Shown here one piece after another: positions 1 through 5,817 of a stretch of 7,217 nucleotides of DNA (its first letter is position 1; each line of letters begins with the position of its first letter). The position numbers and the translations under genes were made by a program. The notes below the pieces were generated by a model. That model had not been told where the DNA came from. It saw only the letters and a list, made by a program, of their open reading frames with translations, and did not search any database. The DNA lies in the NCBI GenBank assembly GCA_003523055.1, contig DPHC01000003.1, positions 2,174-9,390 on the forward strand. Reading direction: 5' to 3'. Source of the stretch: Dehalococcoidia bacterium (lineage in GTDB: Bacteria; Chloroflexota; Dehalococcoidia; Lucifugimonadales; UBA3495).

Positions 1-840
1 GGAGACCCTAACATCCCAGACCACATAACTTTACAAGGCTTACTATTACCTATGCGGCGCCAATTTGACCAAGGTATTTGTATCAGACCATCATATCTAT
101 ATCCTGGAGTACCTTCTCCATTAAAAGATAAAAATGCAGGAGATATTGATTTAGTCATTTTTAGAGAAAACACTGAAGGAGAATATTCTCCAATTGGTGG
201 CCACCTATATCCTAATACAGAATTTGAGACAGTCATACAGACAAACGTTTTCACTCGTCGTAGTACAGAACGTATCATAAGAGCAGCTTTTGAATATTGC
301 TTAACTAGAAACAAAAAACTAAAAGTCACCTCAGTTACAAAATCCAATGCTCAAGGATTTAGTATGGTTTTTTGGGATGACGTATTTAAAGAAGTAGCAG
401 CAGAATTTCCATCAATAACAACCGATTCATTACTGGTGGATGCAGCATGTATGGATTTAGTTAGATGGCCTGAAAATTTTGATGTTATAGTGGCTTCCAA
501 TTTATTTGCAGACATCATGTCAGATATTGCAGCTGTTGTAACTGGCAGCATGGGATTAGCGCCAAGCGCAAATATCAACTCAGAGCGAATGTTCCCTTCG
601 ATGTTTGAGCCAGTACATGGCGCTGGATTTGATATTACCGGCAAAGGAATAGCCAATCCTATAGCTACCTTTTTTGCTGTATCAATGATGATGGAACACT
701 TAGGAGAAAAAGAAGTGGCCTCTCAACTCAATTCAGCAATCATAAACAATCTGACAAGTCGGGAAATAATGACACCAGATTTAGGAGGTTCTTCCAGTAC
801 TTCTCAGGTCGGGGACGATATTATAAGCCTCATGAAGTGA
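1..840 (+). CDS. Tartrate/D-malate-type beta-decarboxylating dehydrogenase, 3' part (5' end outside window)
   Basis: The frame is open from base 1, so the ATG at 52 is internal and 279 residues are visible. Members of this family are about 355-360 aa, so roughly 80 N-terminal residues are missing. It belongs to the isocitrate/isopropylmalate dehydrogenase superfamily, cytoplasmic NAD- and metal-dependent enzymes that oxidise and decarboxylate 2-hydroxy acids. The substrate-loop motif RENTEGEY (visible residues 55-62) with the GEY ending points to the tartrate dehydrogenase/D-malate dehydrogenase (TtuC/DmlA) branch rather than LeuB or Icd. Also visible are the catalytic lysine in TKSN (about 113-116), the metal-binding DxxxD in LFADIMSD (D171, D175), APSANIN, FPSMFEPVHG and TPDLGG near the C-terminus. 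The loop after EPVHG reads AGFDITG, where SAPDIAG is usual. Family assignment is firm; the exact substrate (D-malate, tartrate or another) is not resolved. It ends 8 nt from the convergent neighbour. Confidence 0.9.
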   Translation, partial: GDPNIPDHITLQGLLLPMRRQFDQGICIRPSYLYPGVPSPLKDKNAGDIDLVIFRENTEGEYSPIGGHLYPNTEFETVIQTNVFTRRSTERIIRAAFEYCLTRNKKLKVTSVTKSNAQGFSMVFWDDVFKEVAAEFPSITTDSLLVDAACMDLVRWPENFDVIVASNLFADIMSDIAAVVTGSMGLAPSANINSERMFPSMFEPVHGAGFDITGKGIANPIATFFAVSMMMEHLGEKEVASQLNSAIINNLTSREIMTPDLGGSSSTSQVGDDIISLMK

Positions 841-848
841 GACGCAAT

Positions 849-1469
849 TTATTTCAATAACACAGTCCTAGCAATTTTCTGTTCAAATACAAGTCCTAAT
901 TGTTCGCATAAACCTATCTGAGACTGAGTGCCTTTAGTCCCGATAAAACAAACACCTAACAGTCTCCCAATTTTAAAATCCACGATAGTGAACAAAATAT
1001 CCCCTGAGGGGTTGGATTGTACTAAATCAACCGCTAAAGAATGGTCGTAAAATTCATCTGACAAGACTTCTGTGACACTTATTAATTTTTGATTAACCCC
1101 TATCAATTCTCCGGTTCTATCCATAAACCGCTTTAGGAATACTTCTTCCATCCATTTATTAACATCACGTTCATGATCGAACAAATGGACGACACATCCC
1201 ATAATAAATTTTTCATTTTCTTTTATGTTAACTAATTCTCTGCTGCCAAATTCACGCATGTACCCATTAATTCTGCCACAGTTTTTAAAATATTCCTCGC
1301 TATCTCCTGGAAATCCAGATTCAGCTAATTCTTCATTGTCCAGCATACCTTCATTAATGATATTAAATTCTTTGAACTCATCAGGTATCTCATCAGTTCC
1401 TAATACCATTTGCTCAAGGTCTTCGTTTTCTATCATGTATGTCAAAGAATTTAAACGAATATTGGTCAA
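849..1469 (-). CDS. Uncharacterised 206-aa protein
   Basis: I do not recognise a named family. The likely start is TTG at 1469, preceded by GAGG eight nt upstream; an in-frame TAA lies a few codons further upstream, so no longer start is available there. An ATG at codon 12 is an alternative. The protein is acidic in its first third (repeated Glu/Asp), with no signal peptide, no hydrophobic segment long enough for a membrane helix and no evident nucleotide-binding motif. Visible landmarks are CGRINGYMREFG (64-75), a predicted helix-rich stretch around HLFDHERDVNKWMEE (95-109), and a C-terminal half with alternating hydrophobic strands ending in a likely helix. From memory, a GR-x-x-GY-x-x-x-F motif followed by an alpha/beta domain resembles uncharacterised proteins common in Chloroflexota and Actinobacteria; that is unverified. 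It has its own promoter candidate and overlapping palindrome, and its stop lies 8 nt from the convergent dehydrogenase. Confidence 0.75.
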   Translation of the reverse strand: MTNIRLNSLTYMIENEDLEQMVLGTDEIPDEFKEFNIINEGMLDNEELAESGFPGDSEEYFKNCGRINGYMREFGSRELVNIKENEKFIMGCVVHLFDHERDVNKWMEEVFLKRFMDRTGELIGVNQKLISVTEVLSDEFYDHSLAVDLVQSNPSGDILFTIVDFKIGRLLGVCFIGTKGTQSQIGLCEQLGLVFEQKIARTVLLK

Positions 1470-1477
1470 AATTATAG

Positions 1478-1481
1478 CCTC
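1478..1481 (-). promoter_or_regulatory. Ribosome binding site supporting the TTG start of the 206-aa gene
   Basis: On the minus strand the sequence reads GAGG, then eight bases, then TTG at 1469. No in-frame ATG lies between this site and the TTG, so the site argues for the non-ATG start over the ATG at codon 12. Confidence 0.5.
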
Positions 1482-1490
1482 ATTACATTT

Positions 1491-1510
1491 TTATGAATGA
1501 TCACTTATAA
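1491..1510. promoter_or_regulatory. Imperfect 20-bp palindrome, operator candidate
   Basis: TTATGAATGATCACTTATAA matches its own reverse complement at 16 of 20 positions and is centred on a perfect TGATCA. It overlaps the last base of the candidate -10 of the 206-aa gene and runs across the expected transcription start, a typical repressor position. It could serve as a binding site for a dimeric regulator. AT-rich DNA yields such palindromes by chance, so this stays tentative. Confidence 0.35.
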
Positions 1511-1537
1511 CTATATCGGTGCAATGGAGTGCATCAA
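1510..1537 (-). promoter_or_regulatory. Candidate sigma-70-type promoter for the 206-aa gene
   Basis: Minus strand: TTGATG at 1537-1532 (4 of 6 matches to TTGACA), a 16-bp spacer, and TATAGT at 1515-1510 (5 of 6 matches to TATAAT). Transcription would begin near 1503, leaving a leader of about 34 nt that contains the GAGG ribosome site. Confidence 0.45.
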
Positions 1538-1588
1538 TCAATCATCACCATTTATTCTAATTCACATTACTTAGAAGTTAAAGTAACA

Positions 1589-1617
1589 TGTAAAATTTAT
1601 ATCCGTTGTCGTATAAT
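1589..1617 (+). promoter_or_regulatory. Candidate promoter for the CoA-transferase genes
   Basis: A perfect TATAAT lies at 1612-1617. With a 17-bp spacer the -35 would be TGTAAA at 1589-1594, a poor match, so the promoter may be weak or activator-dependent. The leader to the ATG at 1698 would be about 75 nt and would include the inverted repeat at 1641-1672. Confidence 0.4.
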
Positions 1618-1640
1618 GTAGTCTACAAAGGTCCAAGACT

Positions 1641-1672
1641 ATATTTTAATAGCCACAATAACATTAAAATAT
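1641..1672. repeat. Perfect 10-bp inverted repeat in the CoA-transferase leader
   Basis: ATATTTTAAT (1641-1650) and ATTAAAATAT (1663-1672) are exact reverse complements separated by 12 bases. The arm centres are 22 bp apart, about two helical turns, which would suit two DNA-bound protein protomers. A further ATATTTT follows at 1674-1680, forming a short palindrome with the second arm. An all-A/T RNA hairpin would be weak, and no U-tract directly follows the arm pair. An operator is more plausible than a terminator, but chance in AT-rich DNA is a real alternative. Confidence 0.4.
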
Positions 1673-1697
1673 TATATTTTTACTCCGGAGTCTGAAC

Positions 1698-2396
1698 ATG
1701 AAAAATAAAGTATTAAACAATTTCGATGAAGCAGTCAAAGATTTTCAAGACAATGCCACATTTATGTCTCCCGGTTTTGGTAATGTCGGGGTCCCCAGAA
1801 ATCTTTTAGCCGCCGTCAACCGTCAAGGCGCAAAAAACCTTACCGGCATATCTAATAATGCCGGGGCACTTGGTGACAGAGTTGATGTTGGTACATTAAT
1901 TGAAGCAAAGCAGGTAAAGAAAATGATTTGCGCATTTACTGCACCTACTCATCCCTCACAAGTTACACCTTTCGTTGAAATGTATAACAATGATGAGTTA
2001 GATGCAGAGCTCGTACCGCAAGGAACTATGGCAGAACGCATTCGCGCCGCTGCCGCAGGTATTGGGGGGTTTTATACTCCAACTAGCGTTGGTACAGAGC
2101 TTGCAGATGGCAAAGAACATAGAGAGATAAATGGTAGAACACACGTATTAGAATTTCCGTTACATGCAGACTACGCTTTAATTAGAGCGTATAGAGCCGA
2201 CACTTTTGGCAATCTCCAATTCAGATTAGCCGGGAGAAATTTCAATCCTATAATGGCAATGGCTGCAAAAATGACCATAGTAGAAGTTGAAAAAGAAATA
2301 GTAGAAGTTGGACAGCTAGATCCTGACCAAATACATGTATCAGGTGTTTATGTTGACAGAATTATTTTAATACCATCTGACGGAATATTTGACTAA
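1698..2396 (+). CDS. 3-oxoacid-type CoA-transferase, subunit A (AtoD/ScoA family)
   Basis: This 232-aa protein is the alpha subunit of a family I CoA-transferase, a cytoplasmic alpha/beta enzyme that moves CoA between a carboxylic acid and an acyl-CoA, typically succinyl-CoA to acetoacetate or 3-oxoadipate. Supporting features are the glycine loop SPGFGNVGVP (24-33), VPQGT (106-110) followed by AERIRAAAAGIGGFYTPT, the VGTELADGKE segment (131-140), and DTFGNL with AGRNFNP (178-184), all hallmarks of the AtoD/ScoA/PcaI subunit at full family length. The ATG at 1698 has CGGAG seven nt upstream. The second subunit follows on the same strand, so the pair is an operon. The physiological acid (acetoacetate, 3-oxoadipate or another) cannot be told from sequence alone. 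Ketone-body or branched-chain keto acid breakdown fits the aminotransferase found nearby, but that link is inference. Confidence 0.92.
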   Translation: MKNKVLNNFDEAVKDFQDNATFMSPGFGNVGVPRNLLAAVNRQGAKNLTGISNNAGALGDRVDVGTLIEAKQVKKMICAFTAPTHPSQVTPFVEMYNNDELDAELVPQGTMAERIRAAAAGIGGFYTPTSVGTELADGKEHREINGRTHVLEFPLHADYALIRAYRADTFGNLQFRLAGRNFNPIMAMAAKMTIVEVEKEIVEVGQLDPDQIHVSGVYVDRIILIPSDGIFD

Positions 2397-2412
2397 ATCC
2401 GAATTTATTGCA

Positions 2413-2418
2413 AGAGGA
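2413..2418 (+). promoter_or_regulatory. Ribosome binding site fixing the start of CoA-transferase subunit B
   Basis: AGAGGA ends six nt before the ATG at 2425. A longer reading from TTG at 2389 would overlap the subunit A stop and has no comparable site upstream, so ATG 2425 is preferred. Confidence 0.65.
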
Positions 2419-2424
2419 TACAAA

Positions 2425-3144
2425 ATGGCAGAGAAAAACAAATTAGACAGACAAACAATGTGTGACAGGCTCGCAATGGAGTTCCAAGATGGATGGATAG
2501 TAAATTTAGGAGTCGGTATGCCGACTTTATGCTCAAATTATAAAGACGATTCCAGAGAACTTATATATCACTCAGAAAACGGTGTCATAGGATACGGGCC
2601 AATCGCAGAAAAAGGTAAGGAAGATAAACATCTTGTAAATGCTGGTGGCCAAAACGTCATATCAATTCCGGGCATGGCTATCGTCCATCACGCGGATTCT
2701 TTCATGCTTATCCGTGGTGGCATGATAGACGTAACCGTCATGGGGGCATATGAAGTAGCGGCTAATGGTGACTTTGCTAATTGGAGAATTCCCAATCGTA
2801 AGGGCGGTGGCATTGGAGGCGCAATGGACTTAGCCGCATGTGCCAAACGAGTATATATAGCAATGGAACATACAACTCGAGATGGCAAACCTAGGTTATT
2901 AGAACAATGCTCATTGCCGGTAACTGCACCAGGGGTAGTAAAGCTAGTGTCTACTGATCTCGGATTATTTGAAATTAATAAAAGTGGTTTGGTTTTAAAA
3001 GAGCATGCACCAGGGTGGTCAGTAGAAGAAATACAAGAACTGACTGAAGCCAAAATTACAGTAGATCCTAATTTAACGGAAGTAAAAACTCGAAACAACC
3101 CTCCGCCTAGTGCAGATACAACGGGAAGGCACTACGTAGTATAA
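2425..3144 (+). CDS. 3-oxoacid-type CoA-transferase, subunit B (AtoA/ScoB family)
   Basis: This 239-aa protein is the beta subunit that pairs with the upstream alpha subunit and carries the catalytic glutamate. That residue is E51 in the SENG motif (50-53), which forms the covalent glutamyl-CoA intermediate in this family. Other family landmarks are VNLGVGMPT near 27-35, NAGGQ (72-76), the GGAMDL loop (131-136), PVTAPGVVK near 165-173, and a C-terminal segment with LTEAK. The length is normal for ScoB/AtoA. With the ATG start the gap to subunit A is 28 nt. A TTG at 2389 would add 12 residues (including RGYKMAEK) and overlap subunit A by 8 nt; it is less likely given the good ribosome site before the ATG. 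The gene ends in a 10-bp palindrome (ACTACGTAGT) just before the stop and is convergent with the SDR gene. Confidence 0.92.
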   Translation: MAEKNKLDRQTMCDRLAMEFQDGWIVNLGVGMPTLCSNYKDDSRELIYHSENGVIGYGPIAEKGKEDKHLVNAGGQNVISIPGMAIVHHADSFMLIRGGMIDVTVMGAYEVAANGDFANWRIPNRKGGGIGGAMDLAACAKRVYIAMEHTTRDGKPRLLEQCSLPVTAPGVVKLVSTDLGLFEINKSGLVLKEHAPGWSVEEIQELTEAKITVDPNLTEVKTRNNPPPSADTTGRHYVV

Positions 3145-3183
3145 AATAGCATGTTGTTGAATTAAATTAATTCTTATAACACA
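3145..3183. other. Convergent junction with an AT-only hairpin, terminator doubtful
   Basis: The 39 bases between the two convergent stop codons contain GAATTA (3159-3164) and TAATTC (3168-3173), a 6-bp inverted repeat with a 3-nt loop. It holds only one G-C pair and no clear U-tract follows on either strand, so I do not call it a terminator. No gene fits here. Confidence 0.3.
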
Positions 3184-3933
3184 TTAATGGTATAAGGCAC
3201 CGCCGTTTACGTGTATAGTCTGCCCTGTAATATATCCGGAGTCATCAGATGCTAAAAACAAACAAGTAGAAGCTAATTCATCTACGTTACCCTGCCTACC
3301 CAATGGTATTCCTGAATGATCTGGGACTCTACCCAAATACCATTCAGGATTAGCTCTCAGTGTATCAATACTCCCAGGGGATATTACGTTAACTCTAATA
3401 TTCTTTGGAGCAAATTCACTAGCAAGGCCTCTGGCCAATCCAACTAACCCCATTTTAGCGGCTGACACATGTGCTCTTTTAGCGCTTCCTAAAAACGCAC
3501 CTTCTCCTGTGAAAAATATAATATTCCCAGATTCTTGTTTTGACATGTGTTTTAAACAGTTCCAAGCCAAATAAAATGCCCCGTCTAAAACCACTCCTCT
3601 AACATGTTCCCAATCTTCTAAAGTTAAATCTGTGAACGATTGATGAGGCCTTATTGCCGCATTACTAACCAATATATCAATTTTACCGAATTCATCAACT
3701 ATCTGACTAATCATATCTGATACTTGAACACGATCTGAAACATCTGCCAACACTGATAAAGCTTTAACTCCCAATGCTCGAGCTTCTTCAACTACAGAAT
3801 CAGCCTCTGATTTATTAGACCTAGCATTGACTACTACGTTTGCCCCTTCAGAAGCAAATTTAAGAATCGTGGCCCTTCCTATATTTCTACCTGAACCGGT
3901 AACTAATGCTACTTTACCGTCTAATTTACCCAT
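3184..3933 (-). CDS. Short-chain dehydrogenase/reductase family protein with a non-canonical active site
   Basis: This 249-aa protein has the full length and Rossmann layout of a FabG-like classical SDR. Visible are the N-terminal TGSGRNIG (12-19, N where G is usual), NARS at the end of the second strand (suggesting NADP(H)), ADVSD (63-67), SNAA (90-93, replacing NNAG), ISPGSI (185-190) and a C-terminal TGQTIHVNGG (236-245). The catalytic tetrad is largely absent. A gapless alignment by eye to FabG puts G143 at the Ser position and V156 at the Tyr position, four residues before the conserved K160. V115 replaces the Asn of VNLxG. It may be a reductase using other residues, as in 2,4-dienoyl-CoA reductase-type relatives, or a non-catalytic SDR. 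The start has AGGAG six nt upstream. It lies 43 nt downstream of ilvE and is probably co-transcribed with it. Confidence 0.88.
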   Translation of the reverse strand: MGKLDGKVALVTGSGRNIGRATILKFASEGANVVVNARSNKSEADSVVEEARALGVKALSVLADVSDRVQVSDMISQIVDEFGKIDILVSNAAIRPHQSFTDLTLEDWEHVRGVVLDGAFYLAWNCLKHMSKQESGNIIFFTGEGAFLGSAKRAHVSAAKMGLVGLARGLASEFAPKNIRVNVISPGSIDTLRANPEWYLGRVPDHSGIPLGRQGNVDELASTCLFLASDDSGYITGQTIHVNGGALYH

Positions 3934-3976
3934 ACAAATCTCCTCATATACTTAGCGAAAGATTGAATTTAAGCGA

Positions 3977-4918
3977 TTAGTCTTCTGGCGTCACTGACGT
4001 GCACCAATGATTATATTTGGGGTTGTTACCAACAACAATTTCAAAATATAACTGCTGCAATTTTTTACTCAAGGCTCCAGATGCACCCGATCCTATAGGT
4101 CTACGATCTAACTCTATTACTGGCGTCAGATGTGCGGCAGTTCCAGTTAAGAACACTTCATCTGCCAAATACAGCTCACTCCGGTCAATAGTTCGTTGGA
4201 CAACAGGAATTCCTAACTCTTCTTCAGCGAGGTCTATTATTGTATCTCGTGTTATACCCGGTAGTACATCATCATGTAGGCTGCTAGTTGCCAACGTTCC
4301 TTCAGAATAAACAAATATATTCTCTCCCGATCCTTCGGAGACATGCCCAGCTTGATTTAACAAAATAGCTTCATCGAAACCAGCTAAAGTAGCTTCTGTT
4401 TTCGCTAAAATACTGTTTACATAGGTTCCTGCTATTTTTAGCCTTGCTGGAATCATATTATCATCTACTCTTCTCCAAGAAGATGTACAGCATTTTAAGG
4501 TATCAGAACCTAAGTAATTACCAAACGGAACAGTTATCAAAGTGAAATCAGCAGCTAAATCTTGTAATTTTAAATTAGCAACTACTTCAGCACTTTTGTA
4601 TGCCAATGGCCTTATATAAATATCAGATCTATGTTTATTTTTCTTTACTAGTTCTATTGTTATATCGCATAACTCATCTAGTGAGTATGGGATATCAAGC
4701 ATTAATAATTTACATCCTCTTAGTAATCTTTCATAATGTTCTCGCAACCTAAATATGCTTATTACACCTTTTTCTTCATTCCAGTTCCCTCTTATACCTT
4801 CAAATACAGCCGTACCATAATGCAGGGCATGTGTCATGACACTAACTTTAGAATCGGGCACCGGAACAATTTTACCTTTAAAAAATGTGTTTAAATTATC
4901 AAATTCATTATCACTCAC
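3977..4918 (-). CDS. ilvE: Branched-chain amino acid aminotransferase
   Basis: A class IV PLP-dependent aminotransferase of 313 aa, the IlvE length, which interconverts Val, Leu and Ile with their 2-keto acids using 2-oxoglutarate/glutamate in the cytoplasm. Motifs, numbered from the GTG start: HALHYGTAVFEGIRG (30-44), YIRPL around 101-105, the PLP lysine K161 in ARLKIAGTY, the cofactor-binding VSEGSGEN (193-200, E195) and GTAAHLTPV (259-267). The preferred start is GTG at 4918, with GGAGGG nine nt upstream. The upstream in-frame TTG at 4960 lies within the candidate promoter and would add a non-conserved 14-residue extension. D-amino acid transaminase and aminodeoxychorismate lyase share the fold, but the EGIRG, YIRPL and GTAAHLTPV combination favours IlvE. 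It leads a two-gene unit with the SDR. Confidence 0.92.
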   Translation of the reverse strand: MSDNEFDNLNTFFKGKIVPVPDSKVSVMTHALHYGTAVFEGIRGNWNEEKGVISIFRLREHYERLLRGCKLLMLDIPYSLDELCDITIELVKKNKHRSDIYIRPLAYKSAEVVANLKLQDLAADFTLITVPFGNYLGSDTLKCCTSSWRRVDDNMIPARLKIAGTYVNSILAKTEATLAGFDEAILLNQAGHVSEGSGENIFVYSEGTLATSSLHDDVLPGITRDTIIDLAEEELGIPVVQRTIDRSELYLADEVFLTGTAAHLTPVIELDRRPIGSGASGALSKKLQQLYFEIVVGNNPKYNHWCTSVTPED

Positions 4919-4927
4919 TGATATGAT

Positions 4928-4933
4928 CCCTCC
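4928..4933 (-). promoter_or_regulatory. Ribosome binding site fixing the GTG start of ilvE
   Basis: The minus strand reads GGAGGG, nine bases, then GTG at 4918. The more upstream TTG at 4960 has no comparable site, so this decides the start. Confidence 0.65.
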
Positions 4934-4949
4934 AACTGCGTATCCGTTG

Positions 4950-4979
4950 ATTATAAGCAACAGTATCGATATTACACAA
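4950..4979 (-). promoter_or_regulatory. Candidate promoter for ilvE and the SDR gene
   Basis: Minus strand: TTGTGT at 4979-4974, an 18-bp spacer, and a perfect TATAAT at 4955-4950. Transcription would start near 4943, giving a leader of about 25 nt before GTG 4918. The TTG at 4960 would lie upstream of the transcription start, which supports the shorter protein. Confidence 0.5.
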
Positions 4980-5053
4980 CCCTATTCTTTAATTCACACA
5001 TAATAATTCTGTTGCTCCATTCTTAATGTGGGTTAATTTTATAGTTAAACCTG

Positions 5054-5059
5054 TATAAT
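5054..5059 (+). promoter_or_regulatory. Candidate -10 element for rph and the HtrA-like gene
   Basis: A perfect TATAAT lies about 30 nt before the rph start. No good -35 is seen at 16-18 bp upstream (GTTAAT at 5032-5037 is a poor match), and the region is AT-rich, so only the -10 is proposed. The region from 4980 to 5050 holds no gene I can support. Confidence 0.35.
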
Positions 5060-5088
5060 TATTATATAAAAATAAATAAGGAACTAAT

Positions 5089-5817
5089 TTGGAACGAATA
5101 GACGGCAGAAAAGACGAAGAATTAAGGGTTACTACCATCCAACCTTCTTACCAACTTTACGCAGAAGGCTCTGCATTAATCACTGCAGGAAATACAAAAG
5201 TGATATGTTCAGCATCTGTGGAAGATAAAGTACCTCCATTTCTAAAAGGTTCTGGTTCTGGTTGGGTCACGGCAGAGTACAGTATGTTACCGAGAGCTAC
5301 CAATACTAGAAATCGTCGAGACCGAGAATCTGGAAAAATCAGTGGGAGGTCTCAAGAAATTCAGAGACTGATTGGAAGATCATTAAGAGGCATAATAGAT
5401 TTAAAACTACTTGGTGAATTCACAATTAATATTGATTGTGACGTAATCCAAGCAGATGGAGGAACCCGTACTGCTTCAATAAATGGAAGTTACATAGCTT
5501 TAAGCCAAGCGATATATGGTTTGATTAATACAGGTAAAATACAAAACAACCCAATCATAAATAATGTCTGCGCAGTTAGTATAGCTCTACTCGATAAGCG
5601 TCTATTAGTGGATCCATGCTATGAAGAAGATTCTCAAGCGGAAGTGGACTTTAACATAGTGATGTCCGGGGACCAACAAATAATTGAATTACAAGGTGGA
5701 ACCGAGGCGGGACCGTTCGATGTTACGTATATTTCCCAAATCCTGACTTTAGCTTCTACTGGAACCAAACAGTTAAAAGAAATCCAAGACGCGTCTCTAA
5801 AGGAGTACGTTTTATGA
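5089..5817 (+). CDS. rph: Ribonuclease PH
   Basis: A 242-aa cytoplasmic phosphorolytic 3'-to-5' exoribonuclease that trims tRNA 3' ends using phosphate. Conservation covers the whole length: RIDGRKDEELR at the N-terminus, AEGSALI (25-31), TKVICSASVEDKVPPFLKG (36-54), GWVTAEYSMLPRAT (58-71), GRSQEIQRLIGRSLR (86-100), DCDVIQADGGTRTASI (116-131, with phosphate-binding R127), and the acidic catalytic pair D181 and D187 in EEDSQAEVDFN. The start is TTG at 5089 with AAGGA six nt upstream; the initiator aligns with the conserved family N-terminus, so this non-ATG start is well supported. The stop overlaps the next gene's ATG (ATGA), implying translational coupling. It is divergent from ilvE. Confidence 0.96.
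   Translation: MERIDGRKDEELRVTTIQPSYQLYAEGSALITAGNTKVICSASVEDKVPPFLKGSGSGWVTAEYSMLPRATNTRNRRDRESGKISGRSQEIQRLIGRSLRGIIDLKLLGEFTINIDCDVIQADGGTRTASINGSYIALSQAIYGLINTGKIQNNPIINNVCAVSIALLDKRLLVDPCYEEDSQAEVDFNIVMSGDQQIIELQGGTEAGPFDVTYISQILTLASTGTKQLKEIQDASLKEYVL

Noticed and set aside
351..656. A 101-codon minus-strand open frame inside the dehydrogenase.
   Set aside because: It lies antisense to a strongly conserved enzyme, has no ribosome site I could support and its translation resembles no protein family.
829..841. Hairpin CTCA-tgaag-TGAG spanning the dehydrogenase stop codon, possible terminator.
   Set aside because: Only four clean base pairs, a mismatch beyond them and no uninterrupted U-tract on either strand.
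2688..3098. A 136-codon minus-strand open frame inside CoA-transferase subunit B.
   Set aside because: It is antisense to conserved coding sequence and its low-complexity Ser/Pro-rich translation is typical of a shadow frame.
3131..3140. Perfect 10-bp palindrome ACTACGTAGT at the end of CoA-transferase subunit B.
   Set aside because: It encodes the final residues in frame, has no loop for a hairpin and no second copy seen in the window; likely chance.
4980..5050. Possible leader or attenuator between ilvE and rph.
   Set aside because: The stretch is AT-rich with no convincing stem-loop, leader peptide rich in Leu/Val/Ile codons or riboswitch-like conserved element that I could recognise.
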